This document shows positions 25,129-34,216 of a stretch of DNA of 64,000 nucleotides, in pieces. The notes beneath the pieces were generated by a model. It was not told where the DNA came from. It was given only the letters and a program-made list of their open reading frames with translations, and searched no databases. A program made the translations under genes and the position numbers. Origin of the DNA: VYFG01 sp965248685 (lineage in GTDB: Bacteria; Pseudomonadota; Gammaproteobacteria; Arenicellales; Poriferihabitantaceae); assembly GCA_965248685.1 (NCBI GenBank), contig CBDFKC010000003.1, forward strand, positions 1,922,001 to 1,986,000, written 5' to 3'. Each line of letters starts with the position of its first letter. The first letter of the stretch is position 1.

Positions 25129-26711
25129 CCGCGCGCACTGAAATATTGCTCAAGGTTGAAAACCTGACAATAGGTTTTAAAGGTAGTGATGGCGATTCAA
25201 CTGCGGTCAATAATCTGTCCTTCGAACTGGCCCGGGGAGAGACCCTTGGCATAGTTGGTGAATCTGGTTCCGGAAAATCGGTGACCTGTTATTCCCTCCT
25301 TGGACTATTGCCCAGGCCTCCCGCCAATGTCGCAGGTGGATGCGCTATGTTTGACGGCGTCGATTTAATTTCTGCCAGGGAAAAAGTATTGAGACGTATT
25401 CGCGGGAAGCGGATCAGTATGATTTTTCAGGATCCGATGACTTGCCTGAATCCCTATATGACAATAGGCGAGCAAATAATCGAACCGCTGTTACTGCATG
25501 GCAAAGTCGACCGGGCTGCGGCCAGGGCGCGTGGCATTTCGTTGCTGAAGGAAGTTGGTATAGCGCAACCAGAACAGCGATATCATATGTACCCTCACGA
25601 GTTTTCCGGTGGTATGCGCCAGCGGGTGATGATTGCAATGGCGATGATCACCAAACCCGAGATTCTGATTGCTGACGAGCCCACTTCGGCCCTCGATGTA
25701 TCGGTGCAAAAACAGATTCTTGATCTCATCAGCGGTTTACAAATTCAACACAAGGTAGCGGTGATATTTGTTTCACATGATCTTGATGTGGTTCGTCGAA
25801 TTGCGCACAGAGTTATCGTGATGGAGCGGGGGGTGGCGGTGGAACAGGGCGAAACTTCCACGGTTTTCTCTCAACCATCACATCCCTATACCCGCAAGCT
25901 GCTGGATTCGATCCCCACCAGTGCTAAACCGGATCACTACCGATACGATCAACCCATGACAAATAAGCTTCTTGAAATAGAACATGTCCGGGTTAGCTTC
26001 CCAATAGGTGCGAGCAGGCTGGTTGCGGTGGATGATGTAACCCTGGACCTTAGCCAGGGAGAAATTCTTGGACTGGTAGGAGAGTCCGGTTGCGGTAAAA
26101 CAACGCTGGCCCACACTATCGTCCAACTTAGACAAATCGAACACGGCGCGATTTTGTTGGAACGTATGCCGCTGCACAATCTACGCGGAGACGCTTTGAA
26201 AGCCAGGCGGCGGGATATCCAGATGATATTTCAAGATCCTTATGCATCGCTCAATCCACGAATGACGATACACAATATAATTGCTGAGCCAGTTCGCTTG
26301 CACGGGTTGGCTGTTGGATCTAACGCGGTGACCGAACGAGTGCTGGGTTTAATGCGAGATGTCGGTCTTGATCCGGTTTGGGCCAATAAATTCCCCCATG
26401 AATTTTCTGGTGGTCAGCGACAACGCGTTGCCATTGCCAGAGCCTTGGCGGTAGAGCCTAAATTGATCATTGCCGATGAACCAGTGTCTGCCCTGGACGT
26501 AACCATACAGGCGCAAATACTGCAGCTGCTACTTGACTTGGTTAAACAAAAAAATCTGACCATGATTTTTATTTCTCATGATCTCGCAGTGGTCAGGTAT
26601 GTTGCTGATCGGGTTGCGGTAATGGCACACGGAGAGATTGTGGAGCAGGGGAACACTGAAGAATTGTATCGGGCACCTAAAAACGACTATACCCGGAATT
26701 TGCTTGCCTGA
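25125..26711 (+). CDS. oppDF: Fused OppD-OppF peptide transporter ATPase
   Basis: 528 aa with two nucleotide-binding domains in one chain. The first (~1-265) has Walker A GESGSGKSV, FSGGMRQRVMIAMAM and Walker B LIADEPTSALDVS. The second (~280-528) has GESGCGKTT, FSGGQRQRVAIARAL and IIADEPVSALDVT. This single-chain form (YejF/GsiA-like) replaces separate OppD and OppF subunits. The C-terminal oligopeptide-transporter extension is short. Translation begins at a GTG overlapping the oppC stop. It ends convergent with an aldo/keto reductase gene 32 bp away. Confidence 0.9.
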   Translation: MTARTEILLKVENLTIGFKGSDGDSTAVNNLSFELARGETLGIVGESGSGKSVTCYSLLGLLPRPPANVAGGCAMFDGVDLISAREKVLRRIRGKRISMIFQDPMTCLNPYMTIGEQIIEPLLLHGKVDRAAARARGISLLKEVGIAQPEQRYHMYPHEFSGGMRQRVMIAMAMITKPEILIADEPTSALDVSVQKQILDLISGLQIQHKVAVIFVSHDLDVVRRIAHRVIVMERGVAVEQGETSTVFSQPSHPYTRKLLDSIPTSAKPDHYRYDQPMTNKLLEIEHVRVSFPIGASRLVAVDDVTLDLSQGEILGLVGESGCGKTTLAHTIVQLRQIEHGAILLERMPLHNLRGDALKARRRDIQMIFQDPYASLNPRMTIHNIIAEPVRLHGLAVGSNAVTERVLGLMRDVGLDPVWANKFPHEFSGGQRQRVAIARALAVEPKLIIADEPVSALDVTIQAQILQLLLDLVKQKNLTMIFISHDLAVVRYVADRVAVMAHGEIVEQGNTEELYRAPKNDYTRNLLA

Positions 26712-26743
26712 GTAATCTATAAAGTCCGGCAGCAATCCGTTTT

Positions 26744-27568
26744 TCAAACAATCGACAATGGCGTCGCCCGTTGGGGTGGCGAAAAAGTACGGTCGATCTG
26801 CTTCAGTTCTTCGTTGGTTAACCGAATTCCAAGGGCAGCAAAATTTTGATCTGTATGGGTTTTATCTGACGCTTTAGGAATAACAATAATATCTGGGTGT
26901 TGGAGCAACCAGGCAAGGGCGATTTGAAAGCGGGTGGCGTTGTGGCGCAGAGCAACCTGCTCCAATACATCGGGGGGAAGCTGACCTTGATTGAGCGGGC
27001 AATAGGCCATTACGGGCATTCCATGGTCGCGACACCAGGGCAGCAAGTCCCATTCGATTCCACGTTGTTGCAGGTTATACAAAACCTGATTGGTAGCAAT
27101 TGACGAACCACCAGTAAGGTTCCATGCCTGCTGAATTTCATTATGGTTAAAATTGCTGACGCCATAGCTTGCGATCTTTCCCTGTTCCACCAACCGCTCA
27201 AATGCCTCGAGTGTTTGTTCCAATGGGTGGTGTCCGGCCCAGTGCAACAGGTACACATCGATGTTCTCAATCTTTAAGCGTTTCAGACTCCTCTCACAGG
27301 CCTGGATGGTGCCTTCTCGGGAAGCATTGCCTGGTAGTACTTTATTTACGATCGTGACTTCATGTCGCCGTCCTTGAATTGCATCAGCCACTACTAACTC
27401 GGCGTCGTTATACATTTCTGCGGTATCAATCAGGGTCATGCCAAGATCCATACCATAGCGCAGGGCATCGGCCTCTTGTTTATATGCCGAACGATCTATT
27501 CCCATCTGCCAGGTACCTTGCCCAAGCACCGGTATGGAATTACCATTTTTAAATTTGATCGAATTCAC
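26744..27568 (-). CDS. Aldo/keto reductase
   Basis: 274 aa NADPH-dependent oxidoreductase of the TIM-barrel AKR family. The catalytic tetrad is visible: Asp in GMTLIDTAEMY and the following Tyr (near residue 55), Lys in VTIVNKVLP (near 79) and His in VYLLHWAGHHPLE (near 110). Cofactor-binding segments are GVSNFNHNEI and VIPKASDKTHTDQN. Closest in type to 2,5-diketogluconate reductase/YajO-like enzymes; substrate unknown. The GTG start overlaps the stop of the upstream MFS gene by four bases, so they form one transcript. Confidence 0.85.
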   Translation of the reverse strand: MNSIKFKNGNSIPVLGQGTWQMGIDRSAYKQEADALRYGMDLGMTLIDTAEMYNDAELVVADAIQGRRHEVTIVNKVLPGNASREGTIQACERSLKRLKIENIDVYLLHWAGHHPLEQTLEAFERLVEQGKIASYGVSNFNHNEIQQAWNLTGGSSIATNQVLYNLQQRGIEWDLLPWCRDHGMPVMAYCPLNQGQLPPDVLEQVALRHNATRFQIALAWLLQHPDIIVIPKASDKTHTDQNFAALGIRLTNEELKQIDRTFSPPQRATPLSIV

Positions 27569-28737
27569 TCGTCAGTCACCACCAGTCTTACTCGGTTTTG
27601 GGTATACAGGATGGCTGAAAGTATCACGCTGATCAGTGAAAGCAGGCCGGCCAGTGCGAAAACATTTTGCAGGCTGACTTCGGCAACAAATCCGGCGAGG
27701 ATTGCACCGAGCGCACCGACACCATCCAGTACAACGAAGACGAACCCCAGGGTCGTAGCCGCCCGGGTGCTGGCATACTCTACTGCGGAAGCCAGAACAC
27801 CGGAACGAATGCTGGTAAGGATGGCCATATTGGCAACCAATGCGATAACAATAAATAACGGCACAGTTCCCATTGCGGCGAAGACTGAGCTGATTATCGC
27901 CAATGTTGACCCTGCGATAAATACTACGTGTCGGTTAACAGTGTCGGAAAACTTGCCAATTAGCGGTTGCGCCAGCGAACCAACTAGCATGGCCCCAGCA
28001 AACACAATGCCAGCGTGAGCGGGCGTATAGCCCAGGTTATTCTGCAGATACAGGGCGGTCATACTGAGGAGCGCAAACAACGCCATGTTATAAATCGAGA
28101 TCATGCCGATCAGCATGAGTCCGGTTGGTTTAAGCCAGTGTCGAGCCATGCCCCCGAGTTCAACTTTACTCACTGCGGTGGATTTTGCCTGGGGGATTTT
28201 GTTGGCATAGAAAACGAAAATCAGACCCATTACCACCGCGGGAACTACTGCTAACTGCAGCGCATGTCGCCAATCCAGGTAGCTCAGGATAATTCCCACT
28301 ATCAGCGGCGATCCGACTTCCGCCAAAGAGCCACCCATGGCATGAATACCGAGCACCATTCCTTTTCGCTTGGGGACTTGTTCCACCAGAATGCCGGTAG
28401 CGATCGGGTGCCATGCGGCATCCCCCATACCGGCGATGGCCAACAAAAACGCCAGCGACCAGAATCCGGGTGCCAGCGATGCCAGAAAATAACCGATGGC
28501 TACCCACCAGAAGGTTGCGGCCAATAATCTCCCTTTGTGCTGCACTCGGTCCGAAAAAACCCCGGCGGGAAGATAGCCCAGCGATGCGCCAATGGTGTGA
28601 ATGGCGATCAATGTTCCCACCTCCGAAGGAGATAGTCCGAGACTAACTGCGATCGCAGGGACCAGCAGCCAGATCGCTGCAGGGGCCCAGTCGTTGGCCA
28701 TATGACCGACGCTGAAATTTACCAGGAGTAGATTCAT
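27565..28737 (-). CDS. MFS transporter
   Basis: 390 aa with about twelve hydrophobic helices in two halves of six. The loop 2-3 motif appears as GYLPAGVFSDRVQHKGRLLA near residue 55, a variant of the family A-motif, and the second half repeats it as QPLIGKFSDTVNRHVVF. Architecture suggests an exporter related to fosmidomycin-resistance/YfkF-like carriers, but the substrate cannot be read. It leads a two-gene unit with the aldo/keto reductase and starts from the region 28738-28882, shared with the divergent NTF2-like gene. Confidence 0.8.
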   Translation of the reverse strand: MNLLLVNFSVGHMANDWAPAAIWLLVPAIAVSLGLSPSEVGTLIAIHTIGASLGYLPAGVFSDRVQHKGRLLAATFWWVAIGYFLASLAPGFWSLAFLLAIAGMGDAAWHPIATGILVEQVPKRKGMVLGIHAMGGSLAEVGSPLIVGIILSYLDWRHALQLAVVPAVVMGLIFVFYANKIPQAKSTAVSKVELGGMARHWLKPTGLMLIGMISIYNMALFALLSMTALYLQNNLGYTPAHAGIVFAGAMLVGSLAQPLIGKFSDTVNRHVVFIAGSTLAIISSVFAAMGTVPLFIVIALVANMAILTSIRSGVLASAVEYASTRAATTLGFVFVVLDGVGALGAILAGFVAEVSLQNVFALAGLLSLISVILSAILYTQNRVRLVVTDE

Positions 28738-28882
28738 TGAGGCATAATATATGACAACCTGGTATTTATGAAACCCTATGGGGAGATTACAATTGTATGT
28801 CCATCACCCTCATTGGGTGATGTTCTCACTACTCAAACCAAATTGAACCAAATAGAAAAACTTCTGCACCTGATTCATCGCC

Positions 28883-29332
28883 ATGAACACAGCTAAATCC
28901 GCGCTACATTTTTCTTCACCGATAGAAGCCGAAACCGCTTTCTACAACGCATTTTCGAACTCCAGTGTTACTGGCATGGACCAGGTATGGAGTGGCGATG
29001 ATGTGGTTTGTATTCACCCCGGATCAGCGGCTCTGGTAGGGAAAGAGGCGGTGATGAAAAGCTGGGCACGAATACTAATGGCCGAAGCAGCACCGAAAAT
29101 AAGTTTCGAGATTATCAAGCAGGTATACAGTGGCGAGCTCGCGGTACATCTGGTGCGGGAAATAATCACCGTTGGCGCAGGTTCGGCTACGGTTATTGCG
29201 ACAAATATTTATCAGCAGGGCGATCAAGGGTGGAAGATGATCGAACATCATGGATCACAGGCGGTGGTAGAGCATCGTGGAGCCCGGGAGGAAAATAAAA
29301 CTGCGGCGGTTAAAAAGCATACGCTGCAGTAG
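28883..29332 (+). CDS. NTF2-like / SnoaL-fold protein
   Basis: 149 aa with the cone-shaped NTF2-like fold signature: an N-terminal helix pair (AETAFYNAFSNSSVTGMDQV), WSGDDVVCIHPGS and an alternating beta pattern ending in WKMIEHHGSQ. Proteins of this DUF4440-like group are often ligand-binding or enzyme-associated; no catalytic residues can be assigned. The ATG start gives the full fold. The haloperoxidase-type gene follows 45 bp downstream from its ATG on the same strand. Confidence 0.7.
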   Translation: MNTAKSALHFSSPIEAETAFYNAFSNSSVTGMDQVWSGDDVVCIHPGSAALVGKEAVMKSWARILMAEAAPKISFEIIKQVYSGELAVHLVREIITVGAGSATVIATNIYQQGDQGWKMIEHHGSQAVVEHRGAREENKTAAVKKHTLQ

Positions 29333-29377
29333 AAAGGACGCTCTATTTAAGTTTTGCTCCTACAGAATTTATCGTTA

Positions 29378-31243
29378 ATGATATTCCGCGCAATTGCCAG
29401 GTTCAGGGTGCTTGTCTTTTGCCTGGTTTTATTGCCTACTGTTGCGCTAGCGCAGCAACCCCCGGTCAAATCTATTGCCCGGATTTGGAATGAACAATTG
29501 CTATGGGGCATTCGACTCGACAGTGCGAGGCCGACGGTACATGCGCGTAATTTATTTCACTTTTCCGTCGCGATGTGGGATGTCTGGGCGGCTTTCGATG
29601 TAAACGCAAAGGGCGTCATAACTGACGAGCAATTTGATACTCCGGATGTAGCCGGTGCCCGACACCAGGCTATAAGTTACGCAGCGCATCGATTACTCCT
29701 GTGGAGATTTAAAAAGTCACCTAATTTTATTCAAACCGAGTCTTCAGCCAATCGTCTGATGGTGGAACTCGGTTACGATCCCAACATTGAAGACGGGAGT
29801 GAGGATACGCCAGCGGCTCTTGGCATTAGGGTGGCCAATGCCATCATCCAATACGGTTTGACTGATGGTGCTAATGAGTCAAATGACTACGCCAACAGGT
29901 ATTATCAGCCGATTAATCCCAGTCTCGCCCCGGTTGCCAGTGGGAACCCAAAAATGGTCGACCCGAATAGATGGCAGCCTCTTGATATACCGGATTTTGT
30001 TGGTCAGTCGGGGGAGCGTTCTGAAAATTATCCACCATTCGTCGGACCGGAATGGGGCAATGTCAAACCTTTCGCGCTAACCCAGGAAGATGGTGAAACC
30101 CGGAACCGTAACGGTAATCGTTATACGGTTTATCTGGACCCTGGACCACCTCCGTTAATGGGCGATCAGGTTGATTCCAGGGAATTGTATAAGACCGGAT
30201 TTGAGCAAGTGATCGCACTAAGTAGCAGGCTTGACCCGGCTGATGGACTGGTGATCGATATCAGTCCGTCTACCCGCGGCAATAATACCCTGGGTACCAA
30301 TGACGGAACGGGCCACCATATCAATCCAGTGTCAGGCCAACCCTATCCTGCAGAATGGGTCTATGCCGGTGACTACTTTCGAGTGTTGGCAGAATTTTGG
30401 GCAGATGGTCCACATTCTGAAACGCCGCCGGGGCACTGGTTTGTGATTCTTAATTATGTAATGGATCGCCTGTCAGGGAAAAAACGATTTGCCGGAGAGG
30501 GGCCCGTCATGAACGAGTTGGAATGGGATCTGCGAGCGTATCTTGCTCTCGGTGGCGCGATGCACGATGCTGCTGTGGCCGCATGGAGTATCAAAGGATG
30601 GTATGACTATACGCGTCCGATTTCCGCAATTCGTTACTTGTGCGATCAGGGTCAGAGTGCGGATCCAACGTTGCCTCGATATGACCCAAATGGTATCAAT
30701 CTACAACCTGGATTGATCGAATTAATTACTGAAAGATCTGCAATGCCAGGCGGGCGGCATCATCATCTGGTGGCAAAGGATCGTAAAAATCTTGGAAAAA
30801 TTGCTATAAAAAGCTGGCGTGGCCCTGACCATATTGAGAATCCCAAACAAGACCAAAGTGGTGTTGGCTGGATTCTCTGCAGTGACTGGTGGCCATACCA
30901 ACGACCAAATTTTGTGACTCCACCATTCGCCGGATATGTATCCGGGCATAGTACTTACAGCCGAGCGGCTGCCGAGATTATAACGCTGTTGACCGGGTCG
31001 AATTTTTTCCCGGGTGGTTACGCCTATTTTGTTATCCCAAAAGATGATTTCCTGGTATTTGAAAAAGGACCGTCCAAGAAATTTAATTTACAGTGGGCGA
31101 CCTATCAGGACGCCGCTGACGAATGTAGTATTTCGAGGATCTACGGCGGCATTCATCCTACTGCCGACGATATTCCCGGGCGACTTATAGGTTACAAAAT
31201 CGGGCATAAAGCGTTTAACAAAGCGCTAACTTATTTTCCATAG
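29378..31243 (+). CDS. Secreted vanadium-dependent haloperoxidase-family protein
   Basis: 621 aa from the ATG at 29378. A Sec signal peptide ends VALA-QQP near residue 27, so the protein is exported. The C-terminal PAP2/vanadium-haloperoxidase core has every vanadate ligand in place: Lys406 and Arg413 in KGWYDYTRP, Ser522-Gly523-His524 in VSGHSTYSR, and Arg587 and His593 in SRIYGGIH. The N-terminal ~380 residues are a helical domain typical of the large bacterial members. Family members oxidise halides with peroxide or act as acid phosphatases; which activity applies is not certain. It converges on the JmjC gene five bases away. Confidence 0.85.
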   Translation: MIFRAIARFRVLVFCLVLLPTVALAQQPPVKSIARIWNEQLLWGIRLDSARPTVHARNLFHFSVAMWDVWAAFDVNAKGVITDEQFDTPDVAGARHQAISYAAHRLLLWRFKKSPNFIQTESSANRLMVELGYDPNIEDGSEDTPAALGIRVANAIIQYGLTDGANESNDYANRYYQPINPSLAPVASGNPKMVDPNRWQPLDIPDFVGQSGERSENYPPFVGPEWGNVKPFALTQEDGETRNRNGNRYTVYLDPGPPPLMGDQVDSRELYKTGFEQVIALSSRLDPADGLVIDISPSTRGNNTLGTNDGTGHHINPVSGQPYPAEWVYAGDYFRVLAEFWADGPHSETPPGHWFVILNYVMDRLSGKKRFAGEGPVMNELEWDLRAYLALGGAMHDAAVAAWSIKGWYDYTRPISAIRYLCDQGQSADPTLPRYDPNGINLQPGLIELITERSAMPGGRHHHLVAKDRKNLGKIAIKSWRGPDHIENPKQDQSGVGWILCSDWWPYQRPNFVTPPFAGYVSGHSTYSRAAAEIITLLTGSNFFPGGYAYFVIPKDDFLVFEKGPSKKFNLQWATYQDAADECSISRIYGGIHPTADDIPGRLIGYKIGHKAFNKALTYFP

Positions 31244-31248
31244 GTTCC

Positions 31249-32472
31249 TTAGGTGATCTGGTCATAGCAAAGAGGCATCAGAACTTCACTGGCCGCCAGT
31301 CCTTGCAACAAGCCAATAATTTCTCCCGGGTTCTCGTTAAATGCCGCTGCTAACTGAACTGCGGTAAAAGGCTGCTTCCGGTCAAGCATCCACTCAAGCA
31401 ACTTTCTGATTCCTGCATCAACCTTGACCGATCCGGTTTGGCGTTCTCCCCGGGAAATGTCGGATACCTTAATCGTAACTTGGGTATGATCACCAACCTC
31501 CTGAAACACCATAGTCGCGGTGGGAATTACCTGGAAGCGTGTTTCCTGATTAATTTTGTCGAACCATAATTGGTGATTTCCCGCGCCTTGTACAATGGAT
31601 TCCTGTTGCAGATTTTGGGTGACGGATTGAAGCTGCTGTATCAAGGTACCGAGAGTTTTTTTAGTTTGATCGGGAAGATCGGAACTATCCCAGCAACCCA
31701 TCACTGGCTTGCGCCATTCTTGATTCTGCATCAGCGTAATTTTCAAATGGTCAAGAATCATATCAACGGCCAGAGGCGGATCGACGATGATGCTGACCGC
31801 GAGAGATTCAGAACTGTCGGCGGATGTATGGTGCCAGGTTCCCCGTGGCATGAATAATACTGAACCGACTTCCATATTGACGCATTCGAATTGCGCATTA
31901 GCCGGATCGGGAAACCCATTCTGCATCTGGGGGTAATGCAGTTTTTCCGGGGCTGTTGATGTGGAATACTGCAGACCTGCGGGATAAGATAATTCTTTAA
32001 GGGGCGCGATATGGAATTGCTTACTACCAATTAGTTGAATGGAAAAAACTTCATTGGTATCGTAATGGATTGTTGCCCCATCATTTTGTGGTGAGGCAAA
32101 TACTCCCATACGGGCGCATCCAGGATTGACCCCGAGTTCCTGTTCAAATTCACGTAAAAAAACGGTAACGCCGTCAATAAAAGGTTCGACGTCGCCAAAG
32201 TAAATGGTTCTTCCGCTACGATACAACTGTAGAGGAGGGCGGTCCACCGGTCGCATTACGCCATTTTCGGCATCAAAGTAGAACGCCGGTCCGCGATAGC
32301 GTTGTGCCAGCGCTGTGAAATCCCCCAGAAGCTCCGAACTAAATACGCTAGGCAACCGGGTGACATTGCCATGGGTATGGACCGCTCGATTGGGCCAAAA
32401 ATCAGCAATAAATTTGCTGGCGGTTAAAACGTTGAACAATCCATCGATAATCGGACGGGACAATTTGGCCAT
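31249..32472 (-). CDS. JmjC/cupin Fe(II)/2-oxoglutarate oxygenase-like protein
   Basis: 407 aa. A JmjC-type cupin core holds the iron triad His136 and Asp138 (ATIHYDTNEVF) and His214 (FMPRGTWHHTS). SIQLIGSKQFHI supplies a likely 2-oxoglutarate-binding lysine. The C-terminal ~150 residues look like a winged-helix-type extension (LEWMLDRKQPFTAVQLAAAF). This architecture resembles bacterial ribosomal-protein or peptide hydroxylases of the YcfD/NO66 type, which act in the cytoplasm, but the target is unknown. Transcribed alone from 32473-32606. Confidence 0.75.
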   Translation of the reverse strand: MAKLSRPIIDGLFNVLTASKFIADFWPNRAVHTHGNVTRLPSVFSSELLGDFTALAQRYRGPAFYFDAENGVMRPVDRPPLQLYRSGRTIYFGDVEPFIDGVTVFLREFEQELGVNPGCARMGVFASPQNDGATIHYDTNEVFSIQLIGSKQFHIAPLKELSYPAGLQYSTSTAPEKLHYPQMQNGFPDPANAQFECVNMEVGSVLFMPRGTWHHTSADSSESLAVSIIVDPPLAVDMILDHLKITLMQNQEWRKPVMGCWDSSDLPDQTKKTLGTLIQQLQSVTQNLQQESIVQGAGNHQLWFDKINQETRFQVIPTATMVFQEVGDHTQVTIKVSDISRGERQTGSVKVDAGIRKLLEWMLDRKQPFTAVQLAAAFNENPGEIIGLLQGLAASEVLMPLCYDQIT

Positions 32473-32606
32473 AGGGAAACAGTACTAAGGGTGAATTGAT
32501 TGCTGGCGAAAACAGCCAGTACACTAGATAACACCCGAGATTATAATGCACCCGATAATGGGTTGATTCTATTTAGCCGAATAGACCGATGCGCAGCACG
32601 GTCGAT

Positions 32607-33422
32607 TTAAATAATCGCGTGGCGTATTTTCGCTGACACCCACTCGCTAACTATTACGGTGGCGAGAATTACCAGCAGAATGAGCGACACCTGGGTCCAG
32701 GCCAGGGTTGAAATTGATGCGTCAAGCTGAAGTCCGATTCCGCCGGCGCCAACCAGACCAAGCACCGTGGATTCTCTGATGTTGATATCCCACCGGAACA
32801 CGCTGATTCCGGCGAATGCTGGGAGAATTTGTGGCACGATCCCATAGGAAAGCTTTTGTGCACCGCTTGCGCCGGTCGCGCTGATCGCTTCTACCTGGGT
32901 TGGATCGATTTCCTCAATCGCTTCGTAGAGTAATTTTGCGCAAAAACCAATGGATCTCAATCCAATAGCGATGACACCTGCAAGCACACCCGGGCCTATC
33001 AGGGTCACCAGCATTAGCGCCCAGATTAGCGAATTGATGGAGCGCGAGGCAACAATTACAAAGAGTGCAATGGGGCGAACAAAAATTGTGCTGGGGGTAG
33101 TGTTGCGGGCGGCACAAAATGCGATGGGAACCGCTAACACCAGGGCGATTGCAGTACCAAGGGTGGCGATATTGATGGTGTCCCAAATTGGCCCCCAAAG
33201 AGTATCCATATAGGACCATTTTGGGGGCACCATACGCTCGGCAAGGTCTGCTGCCTGTTTGGGGGCATCATTGACAAACATCCAAATGGTTTTGTCAGAT
33301 ATCAGTCGCCAGCAATAGGCGAAGATGGCGATTCCTACCAGCCATCCGGCCCAGATCCCATATTGTGCAGCGGTAGTTCGGCGTTGCCAAATCTTTGTTA
33401 TGGCGATCTCGGGTGATGGCAT
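32607..33422 (-). CDS. phnE: Phosphonate/phosphate-type ABC permease PhnE (second)
   Basis: 271 aa from the ATG at 33422, which shares one base with the preceding stop (TAATG). Upstream in-frame GTG codons would overlap the neighbour further. About six hydrophobic helices; the PhnE-type EAA loop is EAISATGASGAQKLSYGIVP near residue 180. The core SRSINSLIWALMLVTLIGPG is typical of this family. It is last in phnD-phnC-phnE-phnE and probably pairs with the other PhnE as a heterodimer. Confidence 0.85.
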   Translation of the reverse strand: MPSPEIAITKIWQRRTTAAQYGIWAGWLVGIAIFAYCWRLISDKTIWMFVNDAPKQAADLAERMVPPKWSYMDTLWGPIWDTINIATLGTAIALVLAVPIAFCAARNTTPSTIFVRPIALFVIVASRSINSLIWALMLVTLIGPGVLAGVIAIGLRSIGFCAKLLYEAIEEIDPTQVEAISATGASGAQKLSYGIVPQILPAFAGISVFRWDINIRESTVLGLVGAGGIGLQLDASISTLAWTQVSLILLVILATVIVSEWVSAKIRHAII

Positions 33423-34216
33423 TACTGTACCCACCTGCGTATGTATCCCGAAGAATACTCCGCCACCATAACGATGCTGATGATAATCAAAAGGATCGCG
33501 GCGGCAGAGTCAAATTCATAACGGTCAAATGAGGTTAACAGGGTCGCGCCGATGCCGCCGCCGCCCACAATTCCCACCACCGCTGATTCGCGAAAATTAA
33601 TATCCAGGCGGTACATGCCCAGCCCAATCATGCGGGGCATAACCTGGGGTTGGACCGCGTAGTTTAGCCACTGCAGCCAGCCCGCACCGGTTGCTTTGAC
33701 CGCTTCCGCCTGGACTGGGTCCATGTCTTCAATATCTTCTGCCAGCAGTTTACCGTAGAAGCCAATGGTGCCAACACTTAATGCGAGAAAGCCGGCGAAA
33801 GGTCCGAAACCAAAAAGCTTGACGAAAAAAATCGCGAGGATGATTTCCGGAAAGGTACGTGAAATAGCCAGAATGCCCCGGCAAAAATAATATACCGGCC
33901 GATAGGACAAATTTCGGGCTGCACCCAGTCCAACCGGTATGGAAAGTGCGATACCAACCACAGTCGAGGTAACGGTCATCCACAGACTTTCATAAATACC
34001 GTCAATAATGGAGTCCCATCTCGAGCTAAAGTCCGGCGGGAAAAAGGCAGCCAAAAACTTCTTACCGCGAACAATGCCCTCTCCAACCCTTACCCAGTTG
34101 ACGTCCATACTGTTAATGGCCAGTACCAAGTAGACGGCACAGGCGATCAGTAATCCCCAGCGCAAAGCTGGACGCTTAATAAATGGTGGTCTTTTCCAGC
34201 TGCGGCGTGCAGTCAT
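33422..34216 (-). CDS. phnE: Phosphonate/phosphate-type ABC permease PhnE (first)
   Basis: 264 aa inner-membrane permease with an N-terminal helix and five or six more. It has the SRTFPEIILAIFFVKLFGFG segment and the EAA loop EAVKATGAGWLQWLNYAVQP near residue 175, both PhnE signatures. Its ATG overlaps the phnC stop by four bases (ATGA). Residues near 215 (GIVGGGGIGATLLTSFDRYE) match the family end. Two non-identical PhnE subunits are common in phosphite/phosphonate transporters. Confidence 0.88.
   Translation of the reverse strand: MTARRSWKRPPFIKRPALRWGLLIACAVYLVLAINSMDVNWVRVGEGIVRGKKFLAAFFPPDFSSRWDSIIDGIYESLWMTVTSTVVGIALSIPVGLGAARNLSYRPVYYFCRGILAISRTFPEIILAIFFVKLFGFGPFAGFLALSVGTIGFYGKLLAEDIEDMDPVQAEAVKATGAGWLQWLNYAVQPQVMPRMIGLGMYRLDINFRESAVVGIVGGGGIGATLLTSFDRYEFDSAAAILLIIISIVMVAEYSSGYIRRWVQ

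Noticed and set aside
27476..28018. 180-aa plus-strand ORF opposite the aldo/keto reductase and MFS genes
   Set aside because: Low-complexity Ser/Ala/Thr-rich shadow of a clear MFS frame.
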